The notes beneath the pieces were generated by a model that worked only from the letters and a program-made list of their open reading frames with translations, was not told the DNA's origin and did not search any database. From positions 62,001 through 126,000 of the forward strand of contig NZ_BDCI01000042.1 of NCBI RefSeq assembly GCF_001613425.1: a stretch of 64,000 nucleotides of DNA. The letters are read 5' to 3'. A program made the translations under genes and the position numbers. How positions within the stretch are numbered: position 1 is the first letter of the stretch; each line of letters begins with the position of its first letter. This DNA comes from Nocardia vulneris (lineage in GTDB: Bacteria > Actinomycetota > Actinomycetes > Mycobacteriales > Mycobacteriaceae). Below, in pieces: positions 35,926 to 44,593 of the stretch.

Positions 35926-37099
35926 GCACAGCGGGTTTGGTACGCCGCTGCACCAGCCCGACGACCGGTTCCACCACCCGCGCCACGATCGGCCCGAGGA
36001 TCGCCATCAGCAGCACATACGCCGAGGCGAGCGCGGCCAGCTGACCGTCGACCCCGCCGACGGTCACCGCCAGGCCCGCGATGACGATCGAGAATTCCCC
36101 ACGCGCGACCAGCGCCGCGCCGGCCCGCGCACGACCCATCCGCCGGATGCCCTGCCTGCTCGCCGCCCACCAGCCGGTTGCGACCTTGGTCAGCACGGTG
36201 ACCACGGCCAGCCCGACCGCCCAGCCGAGCACCGGCGGGATCGCCGTCGGATCGGTGGTGAGGCCGAACGCCACGAAGAAGATCGCCGCGAACAGATCAC
36301 GCAGCGGCTCCAGCAGTTTCGCGGCCTCGTGCGCGGTCGATCCCGAGATCGCGATGCCGAGCAGGAACGCCCCGACCGCCGCGGATACGTTCAACGCGGA
36401 GGCCACCCCGGCCACCAGCAGCGCCGCGCCGAGCAGCTTGAGCAGGAACACCTCGCGGTCGTTGCTGTCCACGATGGCCGACACGTAGCGCCCGTAGCGC
36501 AGCGCCACCACGAGCACCACCGTGATCGCGGTCAGCGCGACGGCGAGCGATTTCAATCCGCTGGCGAAGCTCACCCCGGCCAGGATGGTGGTGAGGATCG
36601 GCAGGTACACCGCCATCGCCAGATCCTCGAACACCAGGATCGACAGGATCACCGGCGTCTCCCGGTTACCGAGCCGCCCGAGATCGTCGAGCACCTTCGC
36701 CACGATGCCCGACGAGGAGATATAGGTGACCCCGCCCATGGTGACGGCGCCGATCAATCCCCAGCCGAGGATCAACGCCACCACCACGCCGGGCGTCGCG
36801 TTCGCGACGAGGTCCACCAGGCCCGCCGCCCACGAGCGGCGCAGGCCGGTCATCAGTTCCGGCGCGGTGTCTTCCAGGCCGAGCAGCAGCAACAGCAGCA
36901 CGACGCCGATTTCGCCTGCCACATGGCCGAATTCGTTGGCGGCGGTGAGTTTGATGAAGCCGCCCTGGCCGAACGCGAGACCGCCGAGCAGATACAGCGG
37001 GATCGGCGACATCCCGAAGCGCCCCGCCAGCCGCCCGAACATGCCGAGGGCAAAGAGAATCGCTCCGAGCTCGATCAGGGCGAGCGCGGTTTCGGTCAC
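35915..37099 (-). CDS. Cation:proton antiporter (CPA2), KhtU-like
   Basis: The 394-residue membrane protein has about 12 hydrophobic segments and the Na+/H+ exchanger family signature, including LLLLLGLEDTAPELM, ISSSGIVAKVLDDL, SAAVGAFLLGIAISGST and ARGEFSIVIAGLAV. It ends without an RCK domain. That domain is supplied by the separate gene just upstream (37104), the KhtTU arrangement of potassium/proton antiporters. The start is GTG 37099, 4 bp from the partner's stop codon. K+ export is inferred from that arrangement. Confidence 0.9.
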   Translation of the reverse strand: MTETALALIELGAILFALGMFGRLAGRFGMSPIPLYLLGGLAFGQGGFIKLTAANEFGHVAGEIGVVLLLLLLGLEDTAPELMTGLRRSWAAGLVDLVANATPGVVVALILGWGLIGAVTMGGVTYISSSGIVAKVLDDLGRLGNRETPVILSILVFEDLAMAVYLPILTTILAGVSFASGLKSLAVALTAITVVLVVALRYGRYVSAIVDSNDREVFLLKLLGAALLVAGVASALNVSAAVGAFLLGIAISGSTAHEAAKLLEPLRDLFAAIFFVAFGLTTDPTAIPPVLGWAVGLAVVTVLTKVATGWWAASRQGIRRMGRARAGAALVARGEFSIVIAGLAVTVGGVDGQLAALASAYVLLMAILGPIVARVVEPVVGLVQRRTKPAVLTG

Positions 37100-37103
37100 G
37101 GGC

Positions 37104-37586
37104 TCAGCCGTGGGTCAAGATCTTCGCGGCCGCGTCGAGGCCTTCCGGGGTACCGACCACCACGAGCAGGTCGCCCGTGGTGAAGGTGAAATCCGGTCCG
37201 GGCGAGGGATGCAATTGCCCGGCGCGCATCACCGCGACGATCGACACCTTGGTCCGGGTGCGCATCGCGGTCTCGCCGAGGGTGCGACCCGCGTAGGGGG
37301 ACTCCTCCGCGATCGCCATCTGCCGGGTGGTGATGCCGGGCAGATCGCTGTGCTCGTCGTTGAGTTTGGCCACGAGCTGGGGCGCACCGAGCAGATTGGC
37401 CAGCACGGCGGCCTCGTCGGTACTCAGCGGAATCTGCGCGGCGCAGGCGTCCGGATCGTCGAGTTTGGAGACGATCAGATCGATGTCGCCGTCGCGGTGT
37501 GCGACCACGCCGATCCGGCGGCCCGACCGCACCTCGAAGTCTTTTCGGACTCCAATTCCGGGTAGCGCAGTGACGTCGACATTCAC
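37104..37586 (-). CDS. RCK_C (TrkA-C) domain regulatory protein, KhtT-like
   Basis: The 160-residue soluble protein has an N-terminal KhtT-like domain (VTALPGIGVRKDFEV, then GRRIGVVAHRDGDIDLIV) and a C-terminal RCK_C domain (SPYAGRTLGETAMRTRTKVSIVAVMRAG, GDLLVVVGTPEGL). Such proteins gate partner antiporters in response to pH, cations or c-di-AMP. It is the first gene of the operon with the CPA2 antiporter. The divergent neighbour is a two-component system. Confidence 0.9.
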   Translation of the reverse strand: MNVDVTALPGIGVRKDFEVRSGRRIGVVAHRDGDIDLIVSKLDDPDACAAQIPLSTDEAAVLANLLGAPQLVAKLNDEHSDLPGITTRQMAIAEESPYAGRTLGETAMRTRTKVSIVAVMRAGQLHPSPGPDFTFTTGDLLVVVGTPEGLDAAAKILTHG

Positions 37587-37679
37587 ACACTCCAGGGTAG
37601 ACCGAGGTCTCGTCCGTCCGCCGGTGCGGTCATCACTTCGGCGGATGGCGCCTGGTCAGGGCTGTGCTGAGATGGAAGC

Positions 37680-38876
37680 GTGCGGCAATGGTCGGAGATT
37701 CCGGGAACGGCGCGGGATGCGCTGGGCGCGCTGCTGGTGTTCGCCGGCGGCGCGGCGCTGTACGTGTCGAACCTGTTCGCGCTGATCGATCTCGGCCACA
37801 GCGTGCCGGTGCCGGTCCGGCTCGCGATCCTCGCTCCGCTGTGCCTGCTGACGATGGCGCGGCGCCGCATGCCGGTGCCCGCCATGCTCGTCGGCCTGAT
37901 CCCGCTGAGTATCGATATCTGGATCGGCCCCTCGGTGCCGGTCTGGCTGATCTACGGCGACCTGATGTACGCGGCGGTGCTGTATTCCGCGAAACGCACG
38001 TCGCGCTGGGTGATCATCGGCTGGGCCACGTTCTCGGTGCTGCTGGTGCTCGTCACCGCGGTCGTCGCGCACGACCTGCGGGCCATCTCGCTGGCGCTGC
38101 TGGTGGTGCTCGCGTTCATCGCCACGCCGCTGTGGTGGGCCAATTCGGTGCGCACGCACAAGGACATCGCCGCGGCCGAACGGGCCCGGGCGCAGGCGCT
38201 GACCCTGGTGGCCGAACTCGACCGTCGCGCGGCCATCGCCGACGAGCGCACCACCATGGCCCGCGACCTGCACGACGTGATCGCCGGCCATCTCTCGGCC
38301 ATCGCGATCCAGTCCGAGGCCGCGCTCGGGGTGCTGGCCCGCAAGCAGCCCGACGCCGCGGTCACCGGGATCATGCAGTCCATCCGCACCAACAGCGTCA
38401 GCGCCCTGCAGGAGATGCGGACGATGATCGGCCTGCTGCGCAGCGACGGGGAGGGCGAGGACGAGGTGGCCGCGCCGCGCCGGCTCGCACAGTTGTCCAT
38501 CCTGGTCGATGCCGCCCGCGCGGCCGGAATCGCGGTGCGGGTCCACGAAACCCTCGACGACACCGAACTACCGAGCGCGGTCGACCAGGCCGCGTACCGC
38601 ATCATCCAGGAGGCTTTGACCAACGCCATGAAACACGCACCGGGACAAGGGGTCGACATCGACGTGAGCACGCGGGACGGCGAACTGCGGGTGGCGGTCC
38701 GCAATCCGGTACCGGCGATCACGGTGCGCCGCAGCGAGAACGGCGACCCGCACCGCGGCTTGATCAACATGCGTGAGCGGGCCGCGGCGCTGGGCGGCAG
38801 CTTCACGGCCGGATCGAGCGCAGGCACCTGGGAAGTGCAAGCGACCCTGCCGGTTTCGATCGCGAGCGGGTCATGA
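37680..38876 (+). CDS. Sensor histidine kinase, NarL-type (HisKA_3)
   Basis: The 398-residue kinase has four or more N-terminal membrane segments (residues 15-150), a HisKA_3 dimerisation domain with phospho-acceptor His198 in ARDLHDVIAGHLSA, and an ATPase domain with IIQEALTNAMKHA and a Gly-rich GLINMRERAAALGG. Little is exposed outside the membrane, so it may sense a membrane or envelope signal. It is followed by its response regulator with an ATGA overlap (38873-38876). GTG 37680 is the start. Confidence 0.92.
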   Translation: MRQWSEIPGTARDALGALLVFAGGAALYVSNLFALIDLGHSVPVPVRLAILAPLCLLTMARRRMPVPAMLVGLIPLSIDIWIGPSVPVWLIYGDLMYAAVLYSAKRTSRWVIIGWATFSVLLVLVTAVVAHDLRAISLALLVVLAFIATPLWWANSVRTHKDIAAAERARAQALTLVAELDRRAAIADERTTMARDLHDVIAGHLSAIAIQSEAALGVLARKQPDAAVTGIMQSIRTNSVSALQEMRTMIGLLRSDGEGEDEVAAPRRLAQLSILVDAARAAGIAVRVHETLDDTELPSAVDQAAYRIIQEALTNAMKHAPGQGVDIDVSTRDGELRVAVRNPVPAITVRRSENGDPHRGLINMRERAAALGGSFTAGSSAGTWEVQATLPVSIASGS

Positions 38877-39520
38877 CGATCCGGGTGCTGATCGCCGACG
38901 ACCACGCCGCCATCCGCGCGGGACTGCGGATGATCCTGGATGCCGAGGACGATATCGAGGTGGTCGGCGAGGCCGCCGACGGCGACGTCGCGGTATCGCA
39001 GGCCAAGGCGCTGCGCCCGCACGTCGTGCTGATGGACGTGCGCATGCCCGGGGTGGACGGCATCACCGCGACCGAGCGGGTGACCGCCGACGGACTCGCC
39101 AAGGTGCTGATCCTGACCACCTTCGACCTGGACGAGTACGTATTCCGGACGCTGCGGGCCGGCGCGTCGGGGTTCGTGCTCAAGTCGTCGTCGGGACAGG
39201 CGCTCATCGATGCCGTCCGCACCGTGGCCGCGGGCGACGGCGTGCTCGCCCCCGAGGTGACCCGGGCGGTGATCTCGGCGTTCGCCGCGGTGAATCCCGA
39301 TGCGGCGCAACCGGAGCCGGACGGGCTCGCCGACCTCACCGAACGCGAACGCGAGGTGCTCGACTGCCTGGGCGACGGACTGTCCAACGCGCAGATCGCG
39401 GGCAAGCTGTTCATCGGCGAGACGACGGTGAAGACGCACGTCTCCCGGGTACTGACGAAACTCGGTGTGCGGTCACGGGTTCAGGCCGCCATCGTGGCGC
39501 GCGAGGTGCGCGACCGCTAG
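38873..39520 (+). CDS. LuxR/NarL family response regulator
   Basis: The 215-residue regulator has a receiver domain with phospho-acceptor Asp55 (VVLMDVRMPG), the conserved Lys in GFVLKSSSG, and a C-terminal LuxR helix-turn-helix (LTEREREVLDCLGDGLSNAQIAGKLFIGETTVKTHV). It is translationally coupled to the sensor kinase upstream. Targets are not evident; the divergent khtTU-like operon is a natural candidate by position only. Confidence 0.93.
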   Translation: MTIRVLIADDHAAIRAGLRMILDAEDDIEVVGEAADGDVAVSQAKALRPHVVLMDVRMPGVDGITATERVTADGLAKVLILTTFDLDEYVFRTLRAGASGFVLKSSSGQALIDAVRTVAAGDGVLAPEVTRAVISAFAAVNPDAAQPEPDGLADLTEREREVLDCLGDGLSNAQIAGKLFIGETTVKTHVSRVLTKLGVRSRVQAAIVAREVRDR

Positions 39521-39522
39521 CC

Positions 39523-39882
39523 TCACTTCGCCAGTGGCGCGAACGAGCCGTCGGGGCCGGGCTGGAACTCCTCGACCGCGACGACCGCACCGGTCGGCAG
39601 CGGACCGTACAGGTGCGGGAAGAGCATCGACTCCGGGTCGGTCGGCACGCCGGGTTCCCATTTCACCGGTGCACCCAGGCGGGCCGGGTCGAGCCGTAAA
39701 AGCACCAGGTCGCGGCGGCCCGCGAAGAGCCGGTTGGCCGGCAGATGCGCCTGCTCCGGCGCCGACAGGTGGATGAACCCGACCTCATCGAGCGATGGCG
39801 CCCGGTACTCACCGGTTTGCCGGGCGGAAAGCCACTCGCCCAAAGTACATATGTGAACGAGCGTGTGAGTGTCATGGGTCAC
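39523..39882 (-). CDS. DUF952 family protein
   Basis: The 119-residue protein of the DUF952 family contains LVHICTLGEWLSARQTGEY, GFIHLSAPEQAHLPANRLF and LYGPLPTGAVVAVEEF. The His in GFIHLS is the conserved feature of the family, which resembles ADP-ribosyltransferase-like folds; activity is unknown. GTG 39882 (MTHDTHTLVHIC) with GGGAG upstream is chosen. It converges on the response regulator with 2 bp between the stop codons. Confidence 0.85.
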   Translation of the reverse strand: MTHDTHTLVHICTLGEWLSARQTGEYRAPSLDEVGFIHLSAPEQAHLPANRLFAGRRDLVLLRLDPARLGAPVKWEPGVPTDPESMLFPHLYGPLPTGAVVAVEEFQPGPDGSFAPLAK

Positions 39883-40155
39883 GGGTAATCTCCCGGTAGA
39901 CAACTGGATCGGCCTGTTCGAGGTGGTGACCACAACTGAGTTCGAAGCGTGACCTGGAATGTTCGCCAGTAGCGAAATCCCTGGTCGTGTTATCGAAAAC
40001 ACACCGAATCACTCACGGGAACAAAGCCCCCGTCCCGAACGTCTGACAGAGTAGTCATACCACTGCTGGGAAGTAGCGGTAGCGAGCCCGCGGAGTGACC
40101 ACGGGCCCCACACCAGGCGAACGGTCTGTGAACCGGGAGCCAGGACGGAGGAGTC

Positions 40156-40350
40156 ATGCCAGGAACCCTGACTAGCACCCCACTGACCGCGGTCGATCGT
40201 TGCGACCGCTGCGGGGCGGCAGCTCGAGTGCGCGCCGTTCTGCCCGCAGGTGGCGAGTTGCTCTTCTGCCAGCACCACGCGAACGAACACATGGATCGAC
40301 TGCGTGAGTTGGAAGCCGTGATCGACACGGAGTCCGCTCCCGCGCTCTGA
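40156..40350 (+). CDS. DUF7455-like small zinc-ribbon protein
   Basis: The 64-residue protein has a zinc-binding layout: CDRCGAAARVRAVLPAGGELLFC followed by QHHANEHMDRLREL. The CxxC pair, the later Cys and the His residues fit the actinobacterial DUF7455 family, found near sigB-ideR loci in mycobacteria. The function is unknown. ATG 40156 follows GGAGGAG. Transcription appears to stop at the hairpin at 40406. Confidence 0.85.
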   Translation: MPGTLTSTPLTAVDRCDRCGAAARVRAVLPAGGELLFCQHHANEHMDRLRELEAVIDTESAPAL

Positions 40351-40405
40351 TCAACTCCTCGCGTCCTGAGATAACAACATCCGATAACAGAACACCGTTC
40401 GACCC

Positions 40406-40433
40406 GAGCGGGCGATCCACGGATCGCCCGCTC
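40406..40433. terminator. Bidirectional hairpin between convergent genes
   Basis: A perfect 12-bp stem (GAGCGGGCGATC / GATCGCCCGCTC) has a 4-nt loop and lies midway between the DUF7455 stop and the TetR stop. There is no T-run on either side, as is common in high-GC actinobacteria. Confidence 0.7.
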
Positions 40434-40442
40434 TCGGTCTGT

Positions 40443-41198
40443 TCAGGGGCCGATCGAGGCGGGCAGGATCCCGTCCAGCAGGCGGTTCAGGCCGTAGTCG
40501 AACGCCCCGTCCGGGTCGCCGGGCGCTTCATACAGTTCCCCGACCACCTTGCCCACCCGCGACGCCAGCGGGAACGCCTCGGGCGACATCGCCCCCGAGA
40601 GCAGCGGGCCGTGCACGTCCCACCACTGGGCGTCGGTCATCACCTGGGTTTCGCGCCGCGCGGCGACAGCCATCCTGGCGTTACCCGTCGCGAACTCGGT
40701 GAGTACGGCGATCACCCGATCCAGTTCCACCTCGGAGCGGCCGATGTCGTCGATCGCGGCCAGTTGCCGCTCGAAGCGCCGCATCCGCCCCGGGCCGAGC
40801 ACCAGCCGCCACGGCGGCACCTCCAGCAGCCAGGGATGCGCGAGCAGCTCGGCGCGGGCCTGGCGGGCGATCGCGGCCATCCGGTCGCGCAGCGGCAGCT
40901 CCGGGGCGATGGGCGCGTCCTCGTCGGCGACCGCGTCCGCCATCAGCACCGCGAGCGCGTCCTTGCTGGGCACATAGGTGTAGAGGCTCATCGGCCGCAG
41001 ACCCAGCTCCGCGGCGACCGCGCGGATGGACACCTTGGCGTACCCGTCGCGGTCGGCGAGGGCGATCGCGGCCCGGACCACGGCGTCGACACTGACCGTC
41101 TGCTTGGGCCCGCGGCCGCCGGGGCGCGGCGGGACCTCGCGTCGCCACAGCAGTCCGATCAGCTGTTTCGCCTGTTCGACGGTGGTTTCGTCGGCCAC
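40443..41198 (-). CDS. TetR/AcrR family regulator with TetR_C domain
   Basis: The 251-residue protein has its DNA-binding domain at about 40-90 (VSIRAVAAELGLRPMSLYTYVPSKDAL) and a large ligand-binding domain of the TetR_C (tetracycline-repressor) type, with HPWLLEVPPWRLVLGPGRMRRFERQL. GTG 41198 has GAGGAG 5-10 bp upstream. It is divergent from the SNF2 gene. An inverted repeat in between (41227-41252) is its likely operator. The effector is unknown. Confidence 0.9.
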   Translation of the reverse strand: MADETTVEQAKQLIGLLWRREVPPRPGGRGPKQTVSVDAVVRAAIALADRDGYAKVSIRAVAAELGLRPMSLYTYVPSKDALAVLMADAVADEDAPIAPELPLRDRMAAIARQARAELLAHPWLLEVPPWRLVLGPGRMRRFERQLAAIDDIGRSEVELDRVIAVLTEFATGNARMAVAARRETQVMTDAQWWDVHGPLLSGAMSPEAFPLASRVGKVVGELYEAPGDPDGAFDYGLNRLLDGILPASIGP

Positions 41199-41226
41199 GG
41201 GACTCCTCGGAACAAACTCGGTACCC

Positions 41227-41252
41227 TGTACGTTGTTCAGATACTTCGTACA
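41227..41252. promoter_or_regulatory. Candidate TetR operator TGTACG-N14-CGTACA
   Basis: An exact inverted repeat of TGTACG (41227-41232) and CGTACA (41247-41252) lies in the short divergent region between the TetR and SNF2 genes. It is probably the autoregulatory site and would cover the SNF2 promoter. Confidence 0.55.
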
Positions 41253-41277
41253 CCATACGCCGAATAAGGGGTTCGTT

Positions 41278-43527
41278 CTGCGCAGCACACAGGCCACGTA
41301 TCTACCCGACCGGCACATGTTCGCCCTGTGGACATGGACCGGCCAGGACACCGGGCCCGCACCCGACACCGGCGACCGGGAATCCGTCACCCTCGCGGTC
41401 CCGACAGGACCGGACGGCACCATCGAAATCAACGAGGTCGACTGCGCGTTGCGCGATCCCCAGACCTTCGCTGAATCGGCCATCGATGACGCGGGCGAAT
41501 CGGTGCACGCCTGGCAAGCGGCACTGCGCGAGGAGGGGACGGGGGTCGCTGCGGCGCAGGCGGATTCACGTCGGTCGCGCGGCCGCACAGGGGGGTCTGC
41601 CACCGACACGGGGGCGGCCATCGGCGCGCAGCCGACGACCAGCACCGATGCGGGGCCCAGCACTGGCACGCAGCCCACCACCGGTACGCAGCCCACCACC
41701 GGTACGGGGCCCAGCACTGGCACGCAGCACGCCGCCGAGGCGGAGCCCACCACCAGTGCGGAACCCACCTCCAGCGCGCAGACCACGCCCAGCACGCAGC
41801 CCACCACCAGCACGCAGCCCACCTCCAGCGCGGGGCACGCCGCCGGCACGCGACCCGCCGCCGACGTGCAAACCCGCACAGCGCAGGAAAATCCCCGTGC
41901 GACAGGCGGTCCGGGCGACGTGGCGGCTGGTCCGGCACCGGCGGCGGGAGCTGCCGCGAATACCGTTGCCGCGGAGAAAGAGTCGCTGTCCGACGTGGCG
42001 GACGTGATCCGTCTGCGCGCGGCGGCCTTGCCGATTGCGGCGCATGCCGTGCCGGATGCGGCGGGGACGTCGGTGGTCGCTGCGGAGCGGGCGTTGCGGG
42101 TGCTGTACGAAACGCGAGGAGTGGCGGCCGAATTGGCGGTCGCGCTGAAAGCGGAGTTGCGACCCTATCAGGTGCGCGGGGTGAGCTGGTTGCGGGAAAC
42201 CGTCGCGGCGCACGGCGGGGCCGTGCTGGCCGACGAGATGGGGCTCGGAAAAACCGTGCAGACCATCGGTTTCCTGCACGGGCGAGCGGCGAGCGGGCCG
42301 CAGCTCGTGGTGTGCCCCACCTCGCTGGTGGGCAACTGGGCGCACGAGATCGACCGGTTCGCGCCCGGACTGCGCGTAACCGTGTGGCGCGGCGGCGCTA
42401 TCGCGGCCGAGGCCGGGACGGTCGTCGTCGCGGGATATCCCACCCTGCGGCTGCACGGGCACCTGCTCGGCGAACACCGCTGGGCGACCACGGTTTTCGA
42501 TGAAGCGCAGGCGCTGAAGAATCCGCGCACCCAACTCGCCAAGGCCGCACGCACACTCGACGCCGAGGTGCGCGTGGCGCTGACCGGCACGCCGGTGGAA
42601 AATCATCTGGAAGAACTGTGGGCGCTGCTGAACCTGGTGGCGCCCAGGCTGTTCGGGCATCGCACCCAGTTCCGACGCCGTTTCGTCCGGCCGATCCAGG
42701 AAGGGTCGGCGAGCGCGGCGGCCCGGCTGCGCGACGCGATCGAACCCGTCGTGCTCGCGCGGAAAAAGGCACAGGTGGCCGCGTCGCTACCAGCCAAGAT
42801 CCACACCGACCTGTTGTGCGACCTCACCGGCGAACAGGAGAGCCTGTACGACAGGCTGCTCGATCGCGCCATCGATGACGGCTTCGGCTCCGGCGCCCAG
42901 CGGCAGAGCCGGGTGCTCGCGGCACTCACGGCGCTCAAACAGGTCTGCAACCATCCCGGACTGGTCACCGGCGAACTGACCGAGCTGGCGGGCCGCTCCG
43001 GCAAGCTCGACCTGTGCGCCGATATCGTCGCCAACAACCTCGAATTGGGTGCTCCCACCCTGATTTTCACCCAGTACCGGCAAACCGGCGAACTGCTCGT
43101 GCGCCACCTCGCCGAACAGTTCGAGGTCGCCGCGCCGTTCTTCCACGGTGGACTGGACCAGGCCGAGCGGGCCGCGATCGTCCACGGTTTCCAGGCCGCG
43201 GAGGGACCACCCGTGCTCGTGCTGAGCCTGCGCGCGGCGGGCACCGGCCTCACCCTGACCCGCGCCGCCGACGTCATCCACTTCGACCGCTGGTGGAATC
43301 CGGCCGTCGAGGCACAGGCCTCCGATCGCGCCCATCGCATCGGCCAGACCCGCACGGTCACCGTCACCACGCTGACCTCGACCACCACCGTCGAAGAACA
43401 CATCGCCCGGATGCACGACCGCAAGTCCGCGCTCTCGGACCTCGGCGACTCCGCCGGCATCGCCGCGCTGGCCCGGCTCGACGACGACCAGCTGATCGAA
43501 ATCCTGCGCCGGAAACGGGGGAACTGA
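41278..43527 (+). CDS. SNF2-family DEAD/DEAH box helicase
   Basis: This Swi2/Snf2 ATPase of about 750 residues (HelZ-like) has the family N-terminus (ATYLPDRHMFALWTW), then a Thr/Gln/Pro/Ser-rich repeat insertion (DNA 41640-41880), then a helicase core. Core motifs are Walker A ADEMGLGKTVQT, Walker B FDEAQALKN, TGTPVENHLEELWALLN and motif VI SDRAHRIGQTRTV. It remodels or translocates on DNA. The start is uncertain: no standard codon fits the N-terminus, so 41278 (CTG) is a guess; ATG 41317 would lose the conserved ATYLPD. It overlaps the SWIM gene by one base. Confidence 0.88.
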   Translation: MRSTQATYLPDRHMFALWTWTGQDTGPAPDTGDRESVTLAVPTGPDGTIEINEVDCALRDPQTFAESAIDDAGESVHAWQAALREEGTGVAAAQADSRRSRGRTGGSATDTGAAIGAQPTTSTDAGPSTGTQPTTGTQPTTGTGPSTGTQHAAEAEPTTSAEPTSSAQTTPSTQPTTSTQPTSSAGHAAGTRPAADVQTRTAQENPRATGGPGDVAAGPAPAAGAAANTVAAEKESLSDVADVIRLRAAALPIAAHAVPDAAGTSVVAAERALRVLYETRGVAAELAVALKAELRPYQVRGVSWLRETVAAHGGAVLADEMGLGKTVQTIGFLHGRAASGPQLVVCPTSLVGNWAHEIDRFAPGLRVTVWRGGAIAAEAGTVVVAGYPTLRLHGHLLGEHRWATTVFDEAQALKNPRTQLAKAARTLDAEVRVALTGTPVENHLEELWALLNLVAPRLFGHRTQFRRRFVRPIQEGSASAAARLRDAIEPVVLARKKAQVAASLPAKIHTDLLCDLTGEQESLYDRLLDRAIDDGFGSGAQRQSRVLAALTALKQVCNHPGLVTGELTELAGRSGKLDLCADIVANNLELGAPTLIFTQYRQTGELLVRHLAEQFEVAAPFFHGGLDQAERAAIVHGFQAAEGPPVLVLSLRAAGTGLTLTRAADVIHFDRWWNPAVEAQASDRAHRIGQTRTVTVTTLTSTTTVEEHIARMHDRKSALSDLGDSAGIAALARLDDDQLIEILRRKRGN
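41640..41880 (+). repeat. 18-bp tandem repeats inside the SNF2 gene
   Basis: Degenerate copies of an 18-bp unit encode TGTQPT-type hexapeptides (GTQPTTGTQPTTGTGPSTGT and following). The segment lies between the SNF2 N-terminal domain and the ATPase core and is likely a disordered linker of variable length. Confidence 0.85.
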
Positions 43528-44087
43528 TGGCGGACAACGAATTCGGCTACACCCTGTGGGGCATGGACTGGGTCCGGCTCGCCGAACCGCTGCGGCAGAC
43601 CCGGCCCGACCCCCTGCTCCCTCGCGCCCGCAGCATCGCCCGCAACCACGGCATCCAGGCCACCGTCGAGGGCCGCGTCGTCCGCGCGACCCTGCACCGG
43701 GGCAGCGAGGCCTCGGTACTCCACCTGGAGGTGGCGCCGCTGCCGCGCACGGCGGTCACCGCCATCAACGCGGTCATCCCCGACACCACCGTCCTCACCG
43801 ACGACATGCACCGCGCCGCCAAAGCCGCGGGCATCACCGTAGCGCCGGTGCTCGCCGGAACGGACTGCTCGTGCAAGGCGCGCTCCCCCCGCTGCCTGCA
43901 CATCCTCGCCCTGTACTACGACATGGCGCGCCGGGTAGACGAAAACCCACGCCTGGCACTGGAACTCCAGGGCTATTTCCAAGCAGCACAAGAGGACGAC
44001 ACACCGGCCTCTGCCGAAGCGCCCCGCTGGGTGCCGATCAACACCCTCGACCCCGCAACCTACTTCGCCGCACCAACCGCGCACTAA
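43527..44087 (+). CDS. SWIM zinc-finger domain protein
   Basis: The 186-residue protein has a SWIM finger, CSCKARSPRCLHILALYYD (CxC...CxH), after a beta-rich region. It shares the TGATG junction with the SNF2 gene, so the two are co-translated. The SNF2-SWIM pairing is conserved in actinobacteria (Rv2101-Rv2102 region from memory). SWIM fingers bind DNA or protein, so it is probably a partner of the helicase. A convergent gap rich in palindromes follows. Confidence 0.88.
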   Translation: MADNEFGYTLWGMDWVRLAEPLRQTRPDPLLPRARSIARNHGIQATVEGRVVRATLHRGSEASVLHLEVAPLPRTAVTAINAVIPDTTVLTDDMHRAAKAAGITVAPVLAGTDCSCKARSPRCLHILALYYDMARRVDENPRLALELQGYFQAAQEDDTPASAEAPRWVPINTLDPATYFAAPTAH

Positions 44088-44097
44088 CCGGCCCAAT

Positions 44098-44189
44098 TCT
44101 GCGTTCTCGCACCACTTTCGCGTTCTCGCACCCGCTGCGACTGGCTGTAGCCGGTGCGGGAACCCAGAAGTAGTGCGAGAAGCCAGAAG
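44098..44189. repeat. Dispersed palindromic element, family A
   Basis: TTCTCGCAC near 44104, GTTCTCGCACCCGCT, then AGCCGGTGCGGGAAC and GTGCGAGAA at 44181 form nested inverted arms around CGACTGGCTGT. It carries the same GCACCCGCT core as the element at 32571. It lies in the convergent gap 10 bp after the SWIM gene. Confidence 0.8.
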
Positions 44190-44461
44190 CTGCGCCAGCG
44201 CGCGCCTCTGGCGGGCTGGGGGCGTTCCAGTCCGGGGGTGCGTGGGGCGGGATGTGGTGCCTTGCATGTCTTCGCCGCGACCGGGGTAGATACTTGGGGG
44301 CCGCGCTTGGAGCGGGCAGCGGGTTGTCGGTCTGCGGTGCCCGACGCCCTCTTCTGCACCCCAAACGGGGTGCGGGACGGCAGAAGTGATGCGTGCGCGG
44401 GCGGCGACCGGCGTGCGCAGATGGTGGCGAACGCTCCGGCCGGTGGGGGTCCGGTCCGACC

Positions 44462-44506
44462 GAGGTGCGCACGCCGGCATCCCTCCTCCTGCGGCGTGCG
44501 CACCTC
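44462..44506. repeat. Perfect 14-bp-arm hairpin
   Basis: GAGGTGCGCACGCC (44462-44475) and GGCGTGCGCACCTC (44493-44506) are exact inverted repeats with a 17-nt pyrimidine-rich loop, in the gap between converging genes. Confidence 0.85.
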
Positions 44507-44509
44507 TCC

Positions 44510-44593
44510 TGAGCGCCCGATCGCACTGTCCTGGTGGCGGATTCGGCTCGGATCGGATCCGCCGATGGCGTCCGGACAGTGTCGGGGCGCTCA
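44510..44593. repeat. 84-bp nested palindrome ending at a stop codon
   Basis: The outer arms TGAGCGCCC / GGGCGCTCA (44510-44518 and 44585-44593) and inner arms ACTGTCC / GGACAGT pair around a GGCGGAT / ATCCGCC centre. The last three bases of the right arm are the stop codon of the minus-strand methyltransferase gene. Confidence 0.85.
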
